Origin: Pollutimonas sp036675275
GTDB lineage: Bacteria; Pseudomonadota; Gammaproteobacteria; Burkholderiales; Burkholderiaceae_B
Length of the DNA stretch: 64,000 nt
Assembly: GCA_036675275.1 (NCBI GenBank)
Contig: JAKFFG010000070.1
Location: 1 to 64,000 of the forward strand
Reading direction: 5' to 3'
Shown here piece by piece: positions 41,585 through 51,453 of this stretch (its first letter is position 1; the number at the start of each line of letters is the position of its first letter). The position numbers were made by a program, and so were the translations under genes. The notes below the pieces were generated by a model. The model was not told the DNA's origin, did not search any database, and worked only from the letters and a program-made list of their open reading frames with translations.

Positions 41585-42352
41585 TTACTCTTCCCCCAGA
41601 TAAGCTTTGATGACGCGAGGGTCGACACGGACATCGGCGGGTAGCCCCGTGGTGATCGGCCTCCCGTTCTCCATGACCATGATGCGATCCGATACGCCCA
41701 TGACCAGGCTCATATCGTGCTCGATCAGCAAGACGGCCACGTCGAATTCCTTGCGCAACTGATCGATAAGCTGCTGCAGATCGCGCTTCTCCTGGGGGTT
41801 CAGGCCGGCGGCTGGTTCGTCCAGCATAAGCAGACGTGGCTGAGTGATCATGCACCGCGCAATTTCAAGTCGTCGCTGATGGCCATAGGCAAGATTGCCG
41901 GCTTCGCGATTGGCATACTGACGTATACCCATGAAGTCCAGCCAGTCGCCGGCGCGCTGCAAGGCCTCGTCTTCGGACTTGCGATAGGACGGAAGTTTCA
42001 GCAATCCGTGAAGCAAGCCCGTCTGGATGCGCGTATGCTGCGCCACCAGCAGGTTCTCCAGTACAGTAAGGTTCTTGAACAGGCGCACGTTCTGAAATGT
42101 GCGCACCAGCCCGTGCTGTGCAACCTTGTGACTTGGCAAACTGGTAATCGGCTTGCCATCCATGATGATGTTGCCGGAAGACGGCTTATAGAAACCGCCG
42201 ACGCAGTTGAACACCGTAGTCTTGCCTGCGCCGTTGGGGCCTATGATGGCAAACACTTCGTCTCGTTTTACCTGGAATGCTACCTGATCCACGGCCAGCA
42301 GGCCGCCGAATCGCATGGTGAGCTCGGATACTTCAAGCAATACTTCGCTCAT
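41585..42352 (-). CDS. livG: Branched-chain amino acid ABC transporter ATPase LivG
   Basis: A 255-residue ATPase pairing with LivF. Walker A is GPNGAGKTTVFNCVGG; signature LAYGHQRRLEIARCM is the LivG-type variant; Walker B is LLMLDEPAAGLNP and the switch region VAVLLIEHDMSLVM. ATG 42352 overlaps the livM stop (ATGA); the open frame to 42406 is rejected. The stop is directly followed by the livF GTG, so the subunits are translated in a coupled way. Confidence 0.94.
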   Translation of the reverse strand: MSEVLLEVSELTMRFGGLLAVDQVAFQVKRDEVFAIIGPNGAGKTTVFNCVGGFYKPSSGNIIMDGKPITSLPSHKVAQHGLVRTFQNVRLFKNLTVLENLLVAQHTRIQTGLLHGLLKLPSYRKSEDEALQRAGDWLDFMGIRQYANREAGNLAYGHQRRLEIARCMITQPRLLMLDEPAAGLNPQEKRDLQQLIDQLRKEFDVAVLLIEHDMSLVMGVSDRIMVMENGRPITTGLPADVRVDPRVIKAYLGEE

Positions 42353-43577
42353 GTCTTCAGCTCCACATGCGGACGTTTGACAGGCAACAGTCCTTGCGGG
42401 CGCCACATCATCATTAACACCATCACCAATCCAAAAATCAACATCCGATACTCGGCGAACTCGCGTGCTATTTCAGGCACGACGGTAAGCACGATAGCCG
42501 CAAGAATCACGCCGACCTGCGAACCCATACCGCCCAATACGACGATGGCCAGAATGAGTGCCGATTCCATGAAGGTAAACGACTCCGGATTGACCAGGCC
42601 CTGGCGTGCGGCGAAAAATGCCCCGCCCAGTCCCGCGAACATGGCGCCCATCGTAAACGCGGACAGCTTGACGCGGGTGGGGTTCAAACCGAGCGATCGG
42701 CAAGCGATTTCATCTTCGCGCAAGGCTTCCCACGCTCGTCCTATGGGCATGCGTATGACCCGGTTCGACACGAACAAGGCGAGCAATGCAAGGGCAAGTG
42801 CCATGAGGTACAGGAAGACAATGACATCCTGGGTGGCGAACTCCCAGCCGACCAGGTCGTGGAAAGTGGTCTGGCCTTCGGCCGCCCGCCTTGCCATGGG
42901 AAAGCCAAAGACGGTGGGCTTTGGAATGCCTGAGATTCCGTCCGGTCCGCCGGTAAAGCCATACAAGTTGATCAGCAGCAAACGGATGATTTCGCCGAAA
43001 CCCAGCGTAACGATGGCAAGATAATCGCCGCGCAAGCGGAGTACTGGAAAGCCGAGCACAAAACCGAACAGCGCCGCCATTGCGCCGGCAAGCGGCAAGG
43101 CCTGCCAGAATCCCCAGCCGGCCCAGTGATACAGCAAGGCGTAGGTGTAAGCGCCCACGGCATAGAAACCGACGAAGCCCAGATCGAGCAAACCCGCAAA
43201 GCCGACCACAATATTCAGGCCCAGGCCCAGCATGATATAGATCAGGACCAGCGTGGCGATGTCGACCTGGGCGCGACCGGTAAAAAAGGGAAATATGACG
43301 GCGATGGCCACCAGCAGGAATATGAGTCCTCGCCGGGCGGAATCGGACAGCACCGGAAGCGCGCGTTTGACGGCCTTCTTGGCAAAGATGCGGGCAAAGG
43401 CCGGTCGCAATACAAGCTGGAACACGAACACGATAGCCATGCCGGCCAGGATGATGCCCCAGTCGGGTTCGAGATGGGTTTGCATCCCTACCCGCGCTAT
43501 TTGAAACCCAAAGATCGGCGCAATAATGACTCCCGCCATGAAGGCGGCGATCAGCGCGTTTTTTATATTGTTACCCA

Positions 43578-43578
<1 letters not shown>
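42349..43578 (-). CDS. livM: Branched-chain amino acid ABC transporter permease LivM
   Basis: A 409-residue permease. The N-terminal about 90 residues contain two helices with a spacer (NALIAAFMAGVIIAPIFGF) before the canonical core starting at LVLIYIMLGLGLNIVVGFAG, followed by GFVGFYAVGAYTYALL, a motif shared by LivH and LivM. The cytoplasmic coupling loop is REDEIACRSLGLNPTRVKLS. The start is taken as ATG 43578, overlapping the livH stop by one base (TGATG); a GTG at 43581 is possible. Confidence 0.93.
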
Positions 43579-44504
<926 letters not shown>

Positions 44505-44554
44505 AAAACCGGTATTCCGATGCGTCAGCAGGTGGTGTTACACGCGCTGGCCGA

Positions 44555-44592
44555 GGAAGAAAAGAAATGCTCCAGCCACGCGGGCTGGAGCA
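44555..44592 (-). terminator. Attenuator/terminator between livK and livH
   Basis: On the reverse strand TGCTCCAGCC and GGCTGGAGCA form a perfect 10 bp stem with a 5 nt loop, followed by TTTCTTTTCTTC. It starts 15 bases after the livK stop. Partial termination here would give more binding protein than permease. Confidence 0.75.
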
Positions 44593-44606
44593 CAGAGTAC
44601 GGCAAA

Positions 44607-45728
44607 TTAGAACTTCAGCTGCTCCATGTTGCCGGCCTTGTCCCACTTGAAGACGGCAAATTCGAACTGTTTAAGGTCGCCCTTCGCGTCGTATTCGACT
44701 TTACCGATAGCGGTATTGAAAGCGTTTGCATGCATGTAGTCGGCGACTTTGGCGGGGTCGGTGCCCACGGCATTGATACTGTCGGCCAGGATTTGCACCG
44801 CGGCATAGGCCGTAAGGGTAAAGGCGCCGTCGGGGCTGCGTTTGGCCTTCTTGAAGTTTTCAAGAATCTTCTCGTTGCCAGGCAGCTTGGTGAAGTCGGA
44901 TGGCAAGGTGACCAGCAGGCCGTCGATGGCGGGACCCGCAATGGCGACGAGGTCTTTGTTGGCGACACCTTCCGGACCCATGAATTGGGTCTTGAGCCCT
45001 TGCTCGCGCGCCTGGCGCAACAAGAGGCCCAGCTCGGCATGGTAACCGCCAAAATAGATCAGGTCGGGATCCAGCGACTTGAGCTTGGTGATGACCGCCG
45101 AATAGTCGCTGTCGCCAACGTTGATGCCTTCAAAAAATACCACATTGACGTTGTCTTTGGCGAGACTGTCGCGGACCTGGCTGGCCACGCCGCTGCCGTA
45201 GGTTTGCTTGTCATGCAGGATGGCGACGGATTTAGGCTTGAGTTGCTTCGCGATGTAGTTTGCGGCAAAGGGGCCTTGCTGGTCGTCGCGGCCGATGGTC
45301 CGGAAGAAATAATGCGGCTTGATCGTGTCGGTGACCAATGGGGAAGTGGCTCCGGGCGTGATGGCCACAATGCCTTCCTGCTCGTAAACATTGACAGCAG
45401 GAACCGTGGTGCCCGAGCACGCGTGGGCCACTGCGAACTTGGCGCCGGAATTGATTACCCGGTTGGCCGCAGGCACGGCTTGCTTGGGTTCGCAACCGTC
45501 GTCGATTAGCAGAGGCTCGAGCTGCATGCCCTTGACGCCGCCGGCGGCATTGATGGCTTCGATGGCGGTCAGCGCACCGGCCTGAATCTGGTCGCCATAT
45601 TGCGTTGCGGGTCCGGTCATGGGCTGGGGGATGCCGATTTTGATCGTATCGGCTGCGTGGACGCCACCGGCAAATGCCATAGCGCTGATGGCCACCAATA
45701 ATGGTGTAACTCTTTTTATGAACTTCAT
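44607..45728 (-). CDS. livK: Branched-chain amino acid ABC transporter substrate-binding protein (LivK)
   Basis: A 373-residue periplasmic binding protein, first gene of livKHMGF. The signal peptide MKFIKRVTPLLVAISAMAFA ends GGVHA-A. The mature protein starts DTIKIGIPQPMTGPATQYGD and carries LIDDGCEPKQAVPAANRVI, HACSGTTVPAV and RTIGRDDQQGPFAA, the pattern of Leu/Ile/Val-binding proteins. ATG 45728 is set by the signal peptide; the frame open to 45791 is rejected. A second protein of exactly the same length is encoded at 51454-52575. Confidence 0.94.
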   Translation of the reverse strand: MKFIKRVTPLLVAISAMAFAGGVHAADTIKIGIPQPMTGPATQYGDQIQAGALTAIEAINAAGGVKGMQLEPLLIDDGCEPKQAVPAANRVINSGAKFAVAHACSGTTVPAVNVYEQEGIVAITPGATSPLVTDTIKPHYFFRTIGRDDQQGPFAANYIAKQLKPKSVAILHDKQTYGSGVASQVRDSLAKDNVNVVFFEGINVGDSDYSAVITKLKSLDPDLIYFGGYHAELGLLLRQAREQGLKTQFMGPEGVANKDLVAIAGPAIDGLLVTLPSDFTKLPGNEKILENFKKAKRSPDGAFTLTAYAAVQILADSINAVGTDPAKVADYMHANAFNTAIGKVEYDAKGDLKQFEFAVFKWDKAGNMEQLKF

Positions 45729-45945
45729 GCCTACAGATCTCCGGTTCAGCCCGCCGCATATCGCCCCCATGTTCCGAAGACGACTCTTCACGGCCAGCCA
45801 TGATGTTTAGCTTCCGCCTCGATTGGCTAGCGTATTCTGCCTATTCACCATGCCGATGTCACTACGGATAAGCCCTTACCGGAGACTCTTTGTCAGCCCC
45901 CCGCCGCGCAGCGGCCGGGAGCAACCAGGGCTGATGCAGTACGAC

Positions 45946-46782
45946 TTATTTAGAAAACTCGCTCGAGAGTTCGGCAGCCCGGTTGGTGGCCGCCAGCATT
46001 GCGGATTGAACAGTTTCGGGAAACCCTTGATCTTGCAGCACGGCCACCGCCGCTGCGGTAGTACCGCCCTTGGAGGTGACACGCTCGCGCAGGACCGCCA
46101 GGCTTTCGTGCGACAAGGCAGCCAATTGTGTAGCGCCGGTGAGCGTTGCCAGGGCAAGGGTGCGGGCCTTGTCTTCAGATAGCCCCTGGCTGACGCCTCC
46201 CTGTATCAGGGCGTCAAGAAACAGGAAAACATAAGCCGGGCCGCTGCCCGACAAGGACGTCACCACATCGATGTCGTGATCGCCATCGACCCAGACGACG
46301 TCGCCTACCGCACGCAGCAGTTGCTGGGCCATCAGCTTGTCGTCTTCGGTGACGCCTCCCATGGCCATCAGGCCGCTGGCACCCGCGCCTATGAGCGCCG
46401 GCGTATTGGGCATGCAGCGGATGACCCGTGTACATGGGCCCTGCTGGCCGTTGCCCAGCCATTCCGCGATGGCAGTAGCCGGAATGCCCGCGGCAATACT
46501 GATGACGAGGGTGTCTTCCTGCAAGTATGGGCGGCAGGCTTCAATCGCCTCGCGCATGTTCTGTGGCTTGATCGCAAAGATCCAGACGCGGCGCGTGGCG
46601 AGTGTTTCATCGGGTGCGGAAGCCACCGAGACACCCTGCTGTGCCCAGCGCTCGCGGACGGCGGCATGGGGATCGATGACGTGCACATCGTGAGCGCCGC
46701 AGCGCTTGCCGATAAGCCCCGCCCCCAACGCGGTGGCCATATTGCCCCCGCCAATGAATGCAATAGTAAGTTCTTTAGTCAT
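45946..46782 (-). CDS. proC: Pyrroline-5-carboxylate reductase
   Basis: A 278-residue NADPH-dependent enzyme for the last step of proline synthesis. The cofactor loop is IAFIGGGNMATALGAGLIG; the central VIRCMPNTPALIGAGASG and the C-terminal signature SLSGSGPAYVFLFLDALIQG are conserved in ProC, and RVTSKGGTTAAAVAVL is part of the substrate site. ATG 46782 (MTKELTIAFIGG) is used; the upstream extension begins with TTG. No clear ribosome site precedes it. It stands alone, divergent from ugpB. Confidence 0.95.
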   Translation of the reverse strand: MTKELTIAFIGGGNMATALGAGLIGKRCGAHDVHVIDPHAAVRERWAQQGVSVASAPDETLATRRVWIFAIKPQNMREAIEACRPYLQEDTLVISIAAGIPATAIAEWLGNGQQGPCTRVIRCMPNTPALIGAGASGLMAMGGVTEDDKLMAQQLLRAVGDVVWVDGDHDIDVVTSLSGSGPAYVFLFLDALIQGGVSQGLSEDKARTLALATLTGATQLAALSHESLAVLRERVTSKGGTTAAAVAVLQDQGFPETVQSAMLAATNRAAELSSEFSK

Positions 46783-46948
46783 AGGAGAAATATTGTACGG
46801 TTTTCGCGATTTCAAGGGGTATATTTACGTTGACCTGCGCTGTGGAATTTCGTTACAGTCACGCCAAAGTAACAAACATGTCATAGACTACGCACCGTAC
46901 TTGGCCACGACGATCAAGTTGGCCGGGAAATTCAAGGAGATAAAACTC

Positions 46949-48256
46949 ATGCGAGCAAAGCTATTAGCACTATCGATTGCGGCCGCAATCGCCAGCATGG
47001 GCAGCGCCAACGCTGCCACCGACATCAATTTCTGGCACTCGATGGAAGGCGCCCTGGGCGAACGTGTCAACGGTTTGGTTGACGAGTTCAATAAAAGCCA
47101 GTCCGACTACGTTGTGCACGCCGTCTACAAGGGTGCCTACGGCGAATCGATGAATGCAGGCATTGCAGCCTTCCGCGCCGGCAACGCCCCCGACATCCTT
47201 CAGGTCTTCGAGGTCGGCACGGCCACCATGATGTACGCGAAAGGCGCCATCCAGCCGGTCCAGGAAATGTCTGAAAAAGCGGGCGACCCCATCAATCCTG
47301 CCGACTTCCTCGGCGCCGTTGCCAGCTACTATTCAGATCCCAACGGCAAGCTTGTGTCCATGCCCTTCAACAGCTCGACACCCGTTTTTTACTACAACAA
47401 AGATGCCTTCAAGAAGGCCGGCCTCGATCCCGAGAAACCACCCAAGACCTGGAAAGAAGTTGCTGAGGCAGGCAAGAAAGTGCGCGCTGCCGGCCTTGAG
47501 TGCGGTTACACCACTTCATGGCCCGCATGGATACAACTTGAAACTTTCGGCGCATGGCACAACACGCCATACGCATCGCAGGACAATGGCTTCGGTGGTC
47601 TGGATGCACGCCTTGAGGTGACAAACCCCCTGTTCGTGCGTCACATGACTGAATTGGCGAAGATGGCCAAGGAAGGCACATTCACCTACGGCGGCCGCGG
47701 CGATGCGCCTAACTCCCTGTTCACATCGGGCAAGTGCGCCATGTTTACCGGATCCAGCGGCAACCGTGCCAACATCATCAAGACGGGCAAATTTGAATTC
47801 GGCACGTCCTCGCTGCCCTATTACGCCGATGTGAAGGGCGCGCCCCAGAATACTATTATCGGTGGAGCGTCGTTGTGGGTGTTCGCCAAAAAGACCCCTG
47901 AAGTCTACAAAGGCGTCACAAAATTCTTCAAGTTCATTTCCAGCCCCGAAAAGGCAGCACAATGGCACCAGGGCACTGGCTATGTTCCGGTGACCAAGGC
48001 GGGCTTCGAACTTACCGAAAAGTCTGGCTTCTATGCCAAGAATCCAGGATCCGACGTGGCTGTGAAGCAACTGGACGCCACCACTACCGAAAACTCGCGT
48101 GGCATACGTCTGGGCTACTTGCCGCAGATTCGCGACATCGAAGACGGTGAAATGGAGAAAATCTTTTCAGGCTCCATCACACCGGAAGCCGGTCTGGCCA
48201 ATATGGTCAAGCGCGGCAACGAACTGCTGGAGCGTTTCGAGAAAAGCGTCAAGTAA
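46949..48256 (+). CDS. ugpB: sn-glycerol-3-phosphate ABC transporter substrate-binding protein UgpB
   Basis: A 435-residue periplasmic protein of binding-protein family 1. The signal peptide MRAKLLALSIAAAIASMGSA ends NA-A. The mature N-terminus DINFWHSMEGALGERVN with FNKSQSDYVVHAVYKGAYGE and the ALLTSWPAWIQLE-like TTSWPAWIQLETFGAWHN match UgpB. It binds glycerol-3-phosphate or glycerophosphodiesters. AAGGAG precedes ATG 46949. It heads ugpBAEC, and a stem-loop separates it from ugpA. In E. coli this operon responds to phosphate and carbon supply. Confidence 0.95.
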   Translation: MRAKLLALSIAAAIASMGSANAATDINFWHSMEGALGERVNGLVDEFNKSQSDYVVHAVYKGAYGESMNAGIAAFRAGNAPDILQVFEVGTATMMYAKGAIQPVQEMSEKAGDPINPADFLGAVASYYSDPNGKLVSMPFNSSTPVFYYNKDAFKKAGLDPEKPPKTWKEVAEAGKKVRAAGLECGYTTSWPAWIQLETFGAWHNTPYASQDNGFGGLDARLEVTNPLFVRHMTELAKMAKEGTFTYGGRGDAPNSLFTSGKCAMFTGSSGNRANIIKTGKFEFGTSSLPYYADVKGAPQNTIIGGASLWVFAKKTPEVYKGVTKFFKFISSPEKAAQWHQGTGYVPVTKAGFELTEKSGFYAKNPGSDVAVKQLDATTTENSRGIRLGYLPQIRDIEDGEMEKIFSGSITPEAGLANMVKRGNELLERFEKSVK

Positions 48257-48277
48257 GGTCCTGTACTAAAATCTCCA

Positions 48278-48319
48278 CCGTGAGCGGTGCCCCTGACGGC
48301 ACCCTCGCGGTTTTCATTT
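48278..48319 (+). terminator. Attenuator/terminator between ugpB and ugpA
   Basis: CCGTGAGCGGTGCC pairs with GGCACCCTCGCGG, a 13 bp stem with one bulged C and one G-T pair, a 6 nt loop, and a TTTTCATTT tail. It lies 21 bp after the ugpB stop and 88 bp before ugpA. It should end most transcripts after ugpB and let a minority read into the permease genes. Confidence 0.7.
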
Positions 48320-48407
48320 GTGCGACAATGGCGCGCTTTTTTCTCACCCAAGCCCTATGGTCCGGCCCTGGCCGTATCACCATGGCGATATAAGACACTT
48401 CCTCCCT

Positions 48408-49289
48408 ATGGAAAAACGCGTCGTTTTTAGCCATAAGACACTGCCCTATTTGCTGCTGGCACCACAACTGGCCATCACTATCGTGTTCTTTTTCCTGCCG
48501 GCCGGCCAAGCCGTGTGGCAATCATTCCGGCTCGAAGACCCCTTCGGCCTGTCTTCGCAATTCGTAGGCTTGAGCAATTTTGCCGAACTGTTCGCTAACG
48601 AAAACTATCTGAATTCCTTCAAGGTTACAGCGGTCTTTTCCGCGCTGGTAGCCGTACTGGGCCTTACCATCTCGCTATTGCTGGCGGTCATTGCAAACCG
48701 TGTTGTGCGGGGAGCCGGCATTTACAAGACGCTGCTGATATGGCCTTACGCCGTCGCCGCTGCCGTGGCCGGCGTGTTATGGCTTTTCCTGTTCTCGCCT
48801 TCAGTAGGCACGCTGGCGGTATACATGGCGCAAGCCGGTATCGGCTGGAATCCCCGCCTGAACGGCAATGACGCCATGATCCTGGTGGTGATGGCTTCGG
48901 TCTGGAAACAGATTTCCTATAATTTCCTGTTTTTCCTTGCAGGCTTGCAGTCTATTCCCCGGTCTCTGATCGAAGCAGCCGCCATCGATGGCGCCAGCCC
49001 CGCGCGCCGATTCTGGACTATCGTTTTCCCCTTGCTGTCGCCCACAACGTTTTTCCTGCTGGTCGTCAACGTGATTTACGCTTTCTTCGACACTTTCGCC
49101 ATCATCGACATCATGACCCAGGGCGGGCCCGGAGACAGCACATCCATACTCGTATACAAAGTCTACAACGCGGGATTCAAAGGGCTGGACATCGGTTCGT
49201 CGGCGGCCCAGTCGGTCATTCTCATGATGATCGTCATACTGCTCACCGTTGTCCAGTTCCGTTACGTCGACCGTAAAGTCAATTACTGA
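48408..49289 (+). CDS. ugpA: sn-glycerol-3-phosphate ABC transporter permease UgpA
   Basis: A 293-residue permease of the MalF/UgpA type with six helices. YLLLAPQLAITIVFFFLPAG and QSFRLEDPFGLSSQFVGLSN are typical of UgpA, and the EAA coupling loop is LIEAAAIDGASPARRFWTIV. The start is ATG 48408 (MEKRVVFSHKTL), with a CCTCC-like rather than an AGGAGG sequence just upstream, so the ribosome site is weak. It is preceded by the stem-loop at 48278 and followed by ugpE after 29 bp. Confidence 0.93.
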   Translation: MEKRVVFSHKTLPYLLLAPQLAITIVFFFLPAGQAVWQSFRLEDPFGLSSQFVGLSNFAELFANENYLNSFKVTAVFSALVAVLGLTISLLLAVIANRVVRGAGIYKTLLIWPYAVAAAVAGVLWLFLFSPSVGTLAVYMAQAGIGWNPRLNGNDAMILVVMASVWKQISYNFLFFLAGLQSIPRSLIEAAAIDGASPARRFWTIVFPLLSPTTFFLLVVNVIYAFFDTFAIIDIMTQGGPGDSTSILVYKVYNAGFKGLDIGSSAAQSVILMMIVILLTVVQFRYVDRKVNY

Positions 49290-49318
49290 CACACCTTTTA
49301 CCGCTGGCAAGGCTACAC

Positions 49319-50161
49319 ATGATCGAACGCCGTCCCTACCTGGATATCCTGTCTCATATCATTCTGATCATCGGGGTGGCGATTATCGCTTTTCCGCTAT
49401 ACGTCACGGTGGTTGCGTCCACGCAAACCGCGCAGGAAGTGGCGCAAGCCCCGATGTCGCTGATACCCGGCAGCCATTTTCTCGAGAACTACAGCGCCGT
49501 GTTGTTCGGCGACGGTGCCAACACGCCGCCTGTCGCAAGAATGATGTGGGTGAGCACGGTAATGGCGCTGGCCATTGCCATCGGCAAGATCGCAATATCA
49601 ATGCTGTCCGCGTTTGCCGTGGTGTATTTCCGTTTCCGTTTCCGGATGTTCTTTTTCTGGATGATTTTTGTCACGCTGATGCTGCCTGTTGAAGTGCGCA
49701 TCGCCCCCACTTACAAGGTCGTCGCCGACCTGGGAATGCTCAATTCCTACGCCGGCCTGACCCTTCCACTCATCGCCTCGGCCACGGCCACCTTCCTGTT
49801 CCGGCAATTTTTTCTGACCGTCCCCGACGAGCTGATCGAGGCGGCACGTATCGATGGGGCCGGTCCGATGCGGTTCTTCAAGGACGTATTGCTGCCCTTG
49901 TCGCGCACGAGTATTGCCGCGCTGTTCGTCATCCAGTTCATCTATGGTTGGAACCAATATCTATGGCCACTGATCATGACGACGCAAGAAGACATGTATC
50001 CCGTGGTCATAGGCATCAAGCGCATGATTGCCGGCGGCGACAGCGTGACGGAATGGAATCTGGTCATGGCCACCGCCCTGCTGGCCATGATCCCACCTGC
50101 CGCCGTGGTGATCTTCATGCAGAGATGGTTCGTGAAAGGCTTGGTAGACGCCGAGAAATAA
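49319..50161 (+). CDS. ugpE: sn-glycerol-3-phosphate ABC transporter permease UgpE
   Basis: A 280-residue permease of the MalG/UgpE type. It starts MIERRPYLDILSHIILIIGV, has APMSLIPGSHFLENY after the first helix, the coupling loop LIEAARIDGAGPMRFFKDVL and the family C-terminus QRWFVKGLVDAEK. It pairs with UgpA in the membrane. It lies between ugpA (29 bp) and ugpC (70 bp). Confidence 0.95.
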   Translation: MIERRPYLDILSHIILIIGVAIIAFPLYVTVVASTQTAQEVAQAPMSLIPGSHFLENYSAVLFGDGANTPPVARMMWVSTVMALAIAIGKIAISMLSAFAVVYFRFRFRMFFFWMIFVTLMLPVEVRIAPTYKVVADLGMLNSYAGLTLPLIASATATFLFRQFFLTVPDELIEAARIDGAGPMRFFKDVLLPLSRTSIAALFVIQFIYGWNQYLWPLIMTTQEDMYPVVIGIKRMIAGGDSVTEWNLVMATALLAMIPPAAVVIFMQRWFVKGLVDAEK

Positions 50162-50231
50162 ACGCTGCACGCTGTCCGCAATATTAAAACCTGGCCGCCC
50201 TGCCCGGCACACCGATTTTGGAATCAAGCAC

Positions 50232-51317
50232 ATGGCTACACTGAGTTTTCGCGACGTCACCAAGACCTACCCCGGAGATATTGCCGTTATACACGGCATA
50301 AACATGGACGTTACGGACGGCGAGTTCATTGTTATTGTCGGCCCGTCGGGTTGCGGTAAATCAACCCTGATGCGCATGGTCGCAGGACTGGAAAGCGTTA
50401 CAGGCGGCGAGATCAGCATCGACGGCAAAGTCGTCAACAAGCTGGAGCCGGCGGAGCGCGATATTGCCATGGTGTTTCAGAACTATGCGCTCTATCCGCA
50501 CATGACGGTCTTCGAGAACATGGCCTACGGCCTGAAGATACGCAAGCTCGGCAAACAGGAAATCCAGTCCCGCGTGGACCGGGCAGCCAAGATACTGGAG
50601 CTGTCGCATTTACTGGACCGCCGTCCTCGCCAGCTGTCTGGTGGACAACGCCAGCGTGTCGCCATGGGCCGCGCGATCGTACGCGACCCCAAAGTGTTTC
50701 TCTTCGATGAGCCCTTGTCGAATCTTGACGCCAAGCTGCGCGTGCAGATGCGCCTGGAGATCCAGAAACTGCACTTCCGGCTGAAAACAACCAGTCTGTA
50801 TGTCACGCACGACCAAGTCGAAGCAATGACGCTGGCCCAGCGCATGGTGGTAATGAACAAAGGCATACCCGAGCAGATCGGCACGCCGATCGAGGTGTTC
50901 GAGAAGCCCGCCTCGATCTTCGTCGCCAGTTTCATCGGCTCACCGCCCATGAACCTGATTCCGGTCCAGATAGACGAACACCGCCAGGTCAGGGATGAAA
51001 GCGGCGCCGTACTCCAGATTGATGTCGAGTCTGTTCCGCCTTCATTGGTAAATCAGAAGGTGATCATGGGAATGCGTCCCGAGCACATGAAGCTGCATGC
51101 GCCAGGAATCGCGATAGATATCGAGATGGTGGAAATTCTGGGTTCGGAGCAGTTGATACATGGCCGGCATGCTGATGCGGCGGTTGTGTTGCGGTGCCCG
51201 GTGGGCTTGACCAAGGATTTCCCCTTGCAGCTCGGTGAAACAGTTCAGGTCGGACAGGACGGCGTGCATCCACTGCATTGGTTCGACGCTTCGACAGGCC
51301 GGCGGATTGCCGACTGA
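50232..51317 (+). CDS. ugpC: sn-glycerol-3-phosphate ABC transporter ATPase UgpC
   Basis: A 361-residue MalK-type ATPase. Walker A GPSGCGKSTLMRM is near residue 37, Q-loop VFQNYALYPHMTV, signature LSGGQRQRVAMGRAI and Walker B VFLFDEPLSNLD, followed by a C-terminal TOBE regulatory domain (about residues 240-361) with VIMGMRPEHMKLHAPG. It is the last gene of ugpBAEC and is followed by a strong bidirectional terminator. Confidence 0.95.
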   Translation: MATLSFRDVTKTYPGDIAVIHGINMDVTDGEFIVIVGPSGCGKSTLMRMVAGLESVTGGEISIDGKVVNKLEPAERDIAMVFQNYALYPHMTVFENMAYGLKIRKLGKQEIQSRVDRAAKILELSHLLDRRPRQLSGGQRQRVAMGRAIVRDPKVFLFDEPLSNLDAKLRVQMRLEIQKLHFRLKTTSLYVTHDQVEAMTLAQRMVVMNKGIPEQIGTPIEVFEKPASIFVASFIGSPPMNLIPVQIDEHRQVRDESGAVLQIDVESVPPSLVNQKVIMGMRPEHMKLHAPGIAIDIEMVEILGSEQLIHGRHADAAVVLRCPVGLTKDFPLQLGETVQVGQDGVHPLHWFDASTGRRIAD

Positions 51318-51400
51318 CAGGACGATGGCGCTTTGCCGCGCGCGGCCGCTTATTGCAAGACCGCCGGGGCGAGAAGAAATGAATCCCGGACTGAAAGGAT

Positions 51401-51435
51401 AACGATCAGGGCGCCCATTGGGCGCCCTGATCGTT
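51401..51435. terminator. Bidirectional terminator between ugpC and livK2
   Basis: AACGATCAGGGCGCCCA pairs perfectly with TGGGCGCCCTGATCGTT, 17 bp arms around a single central T (a 3 nt loop in practice). It lies 83 bp after the ugpC stop and 18 bp after the stop of the convergent binding-protein gene. The arms end in AACG/CGTT rather than a pure T-run. Confidence 0.75.
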
Positions 51436-51453
51436 ACTGTCGCGGCATAGTGT

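Noticed and set aside
45895..45935. GC-rich hairpin after proC
   Set aside because: Imperfect nested stems without a T-run; may be chance in GC-rich DNA.
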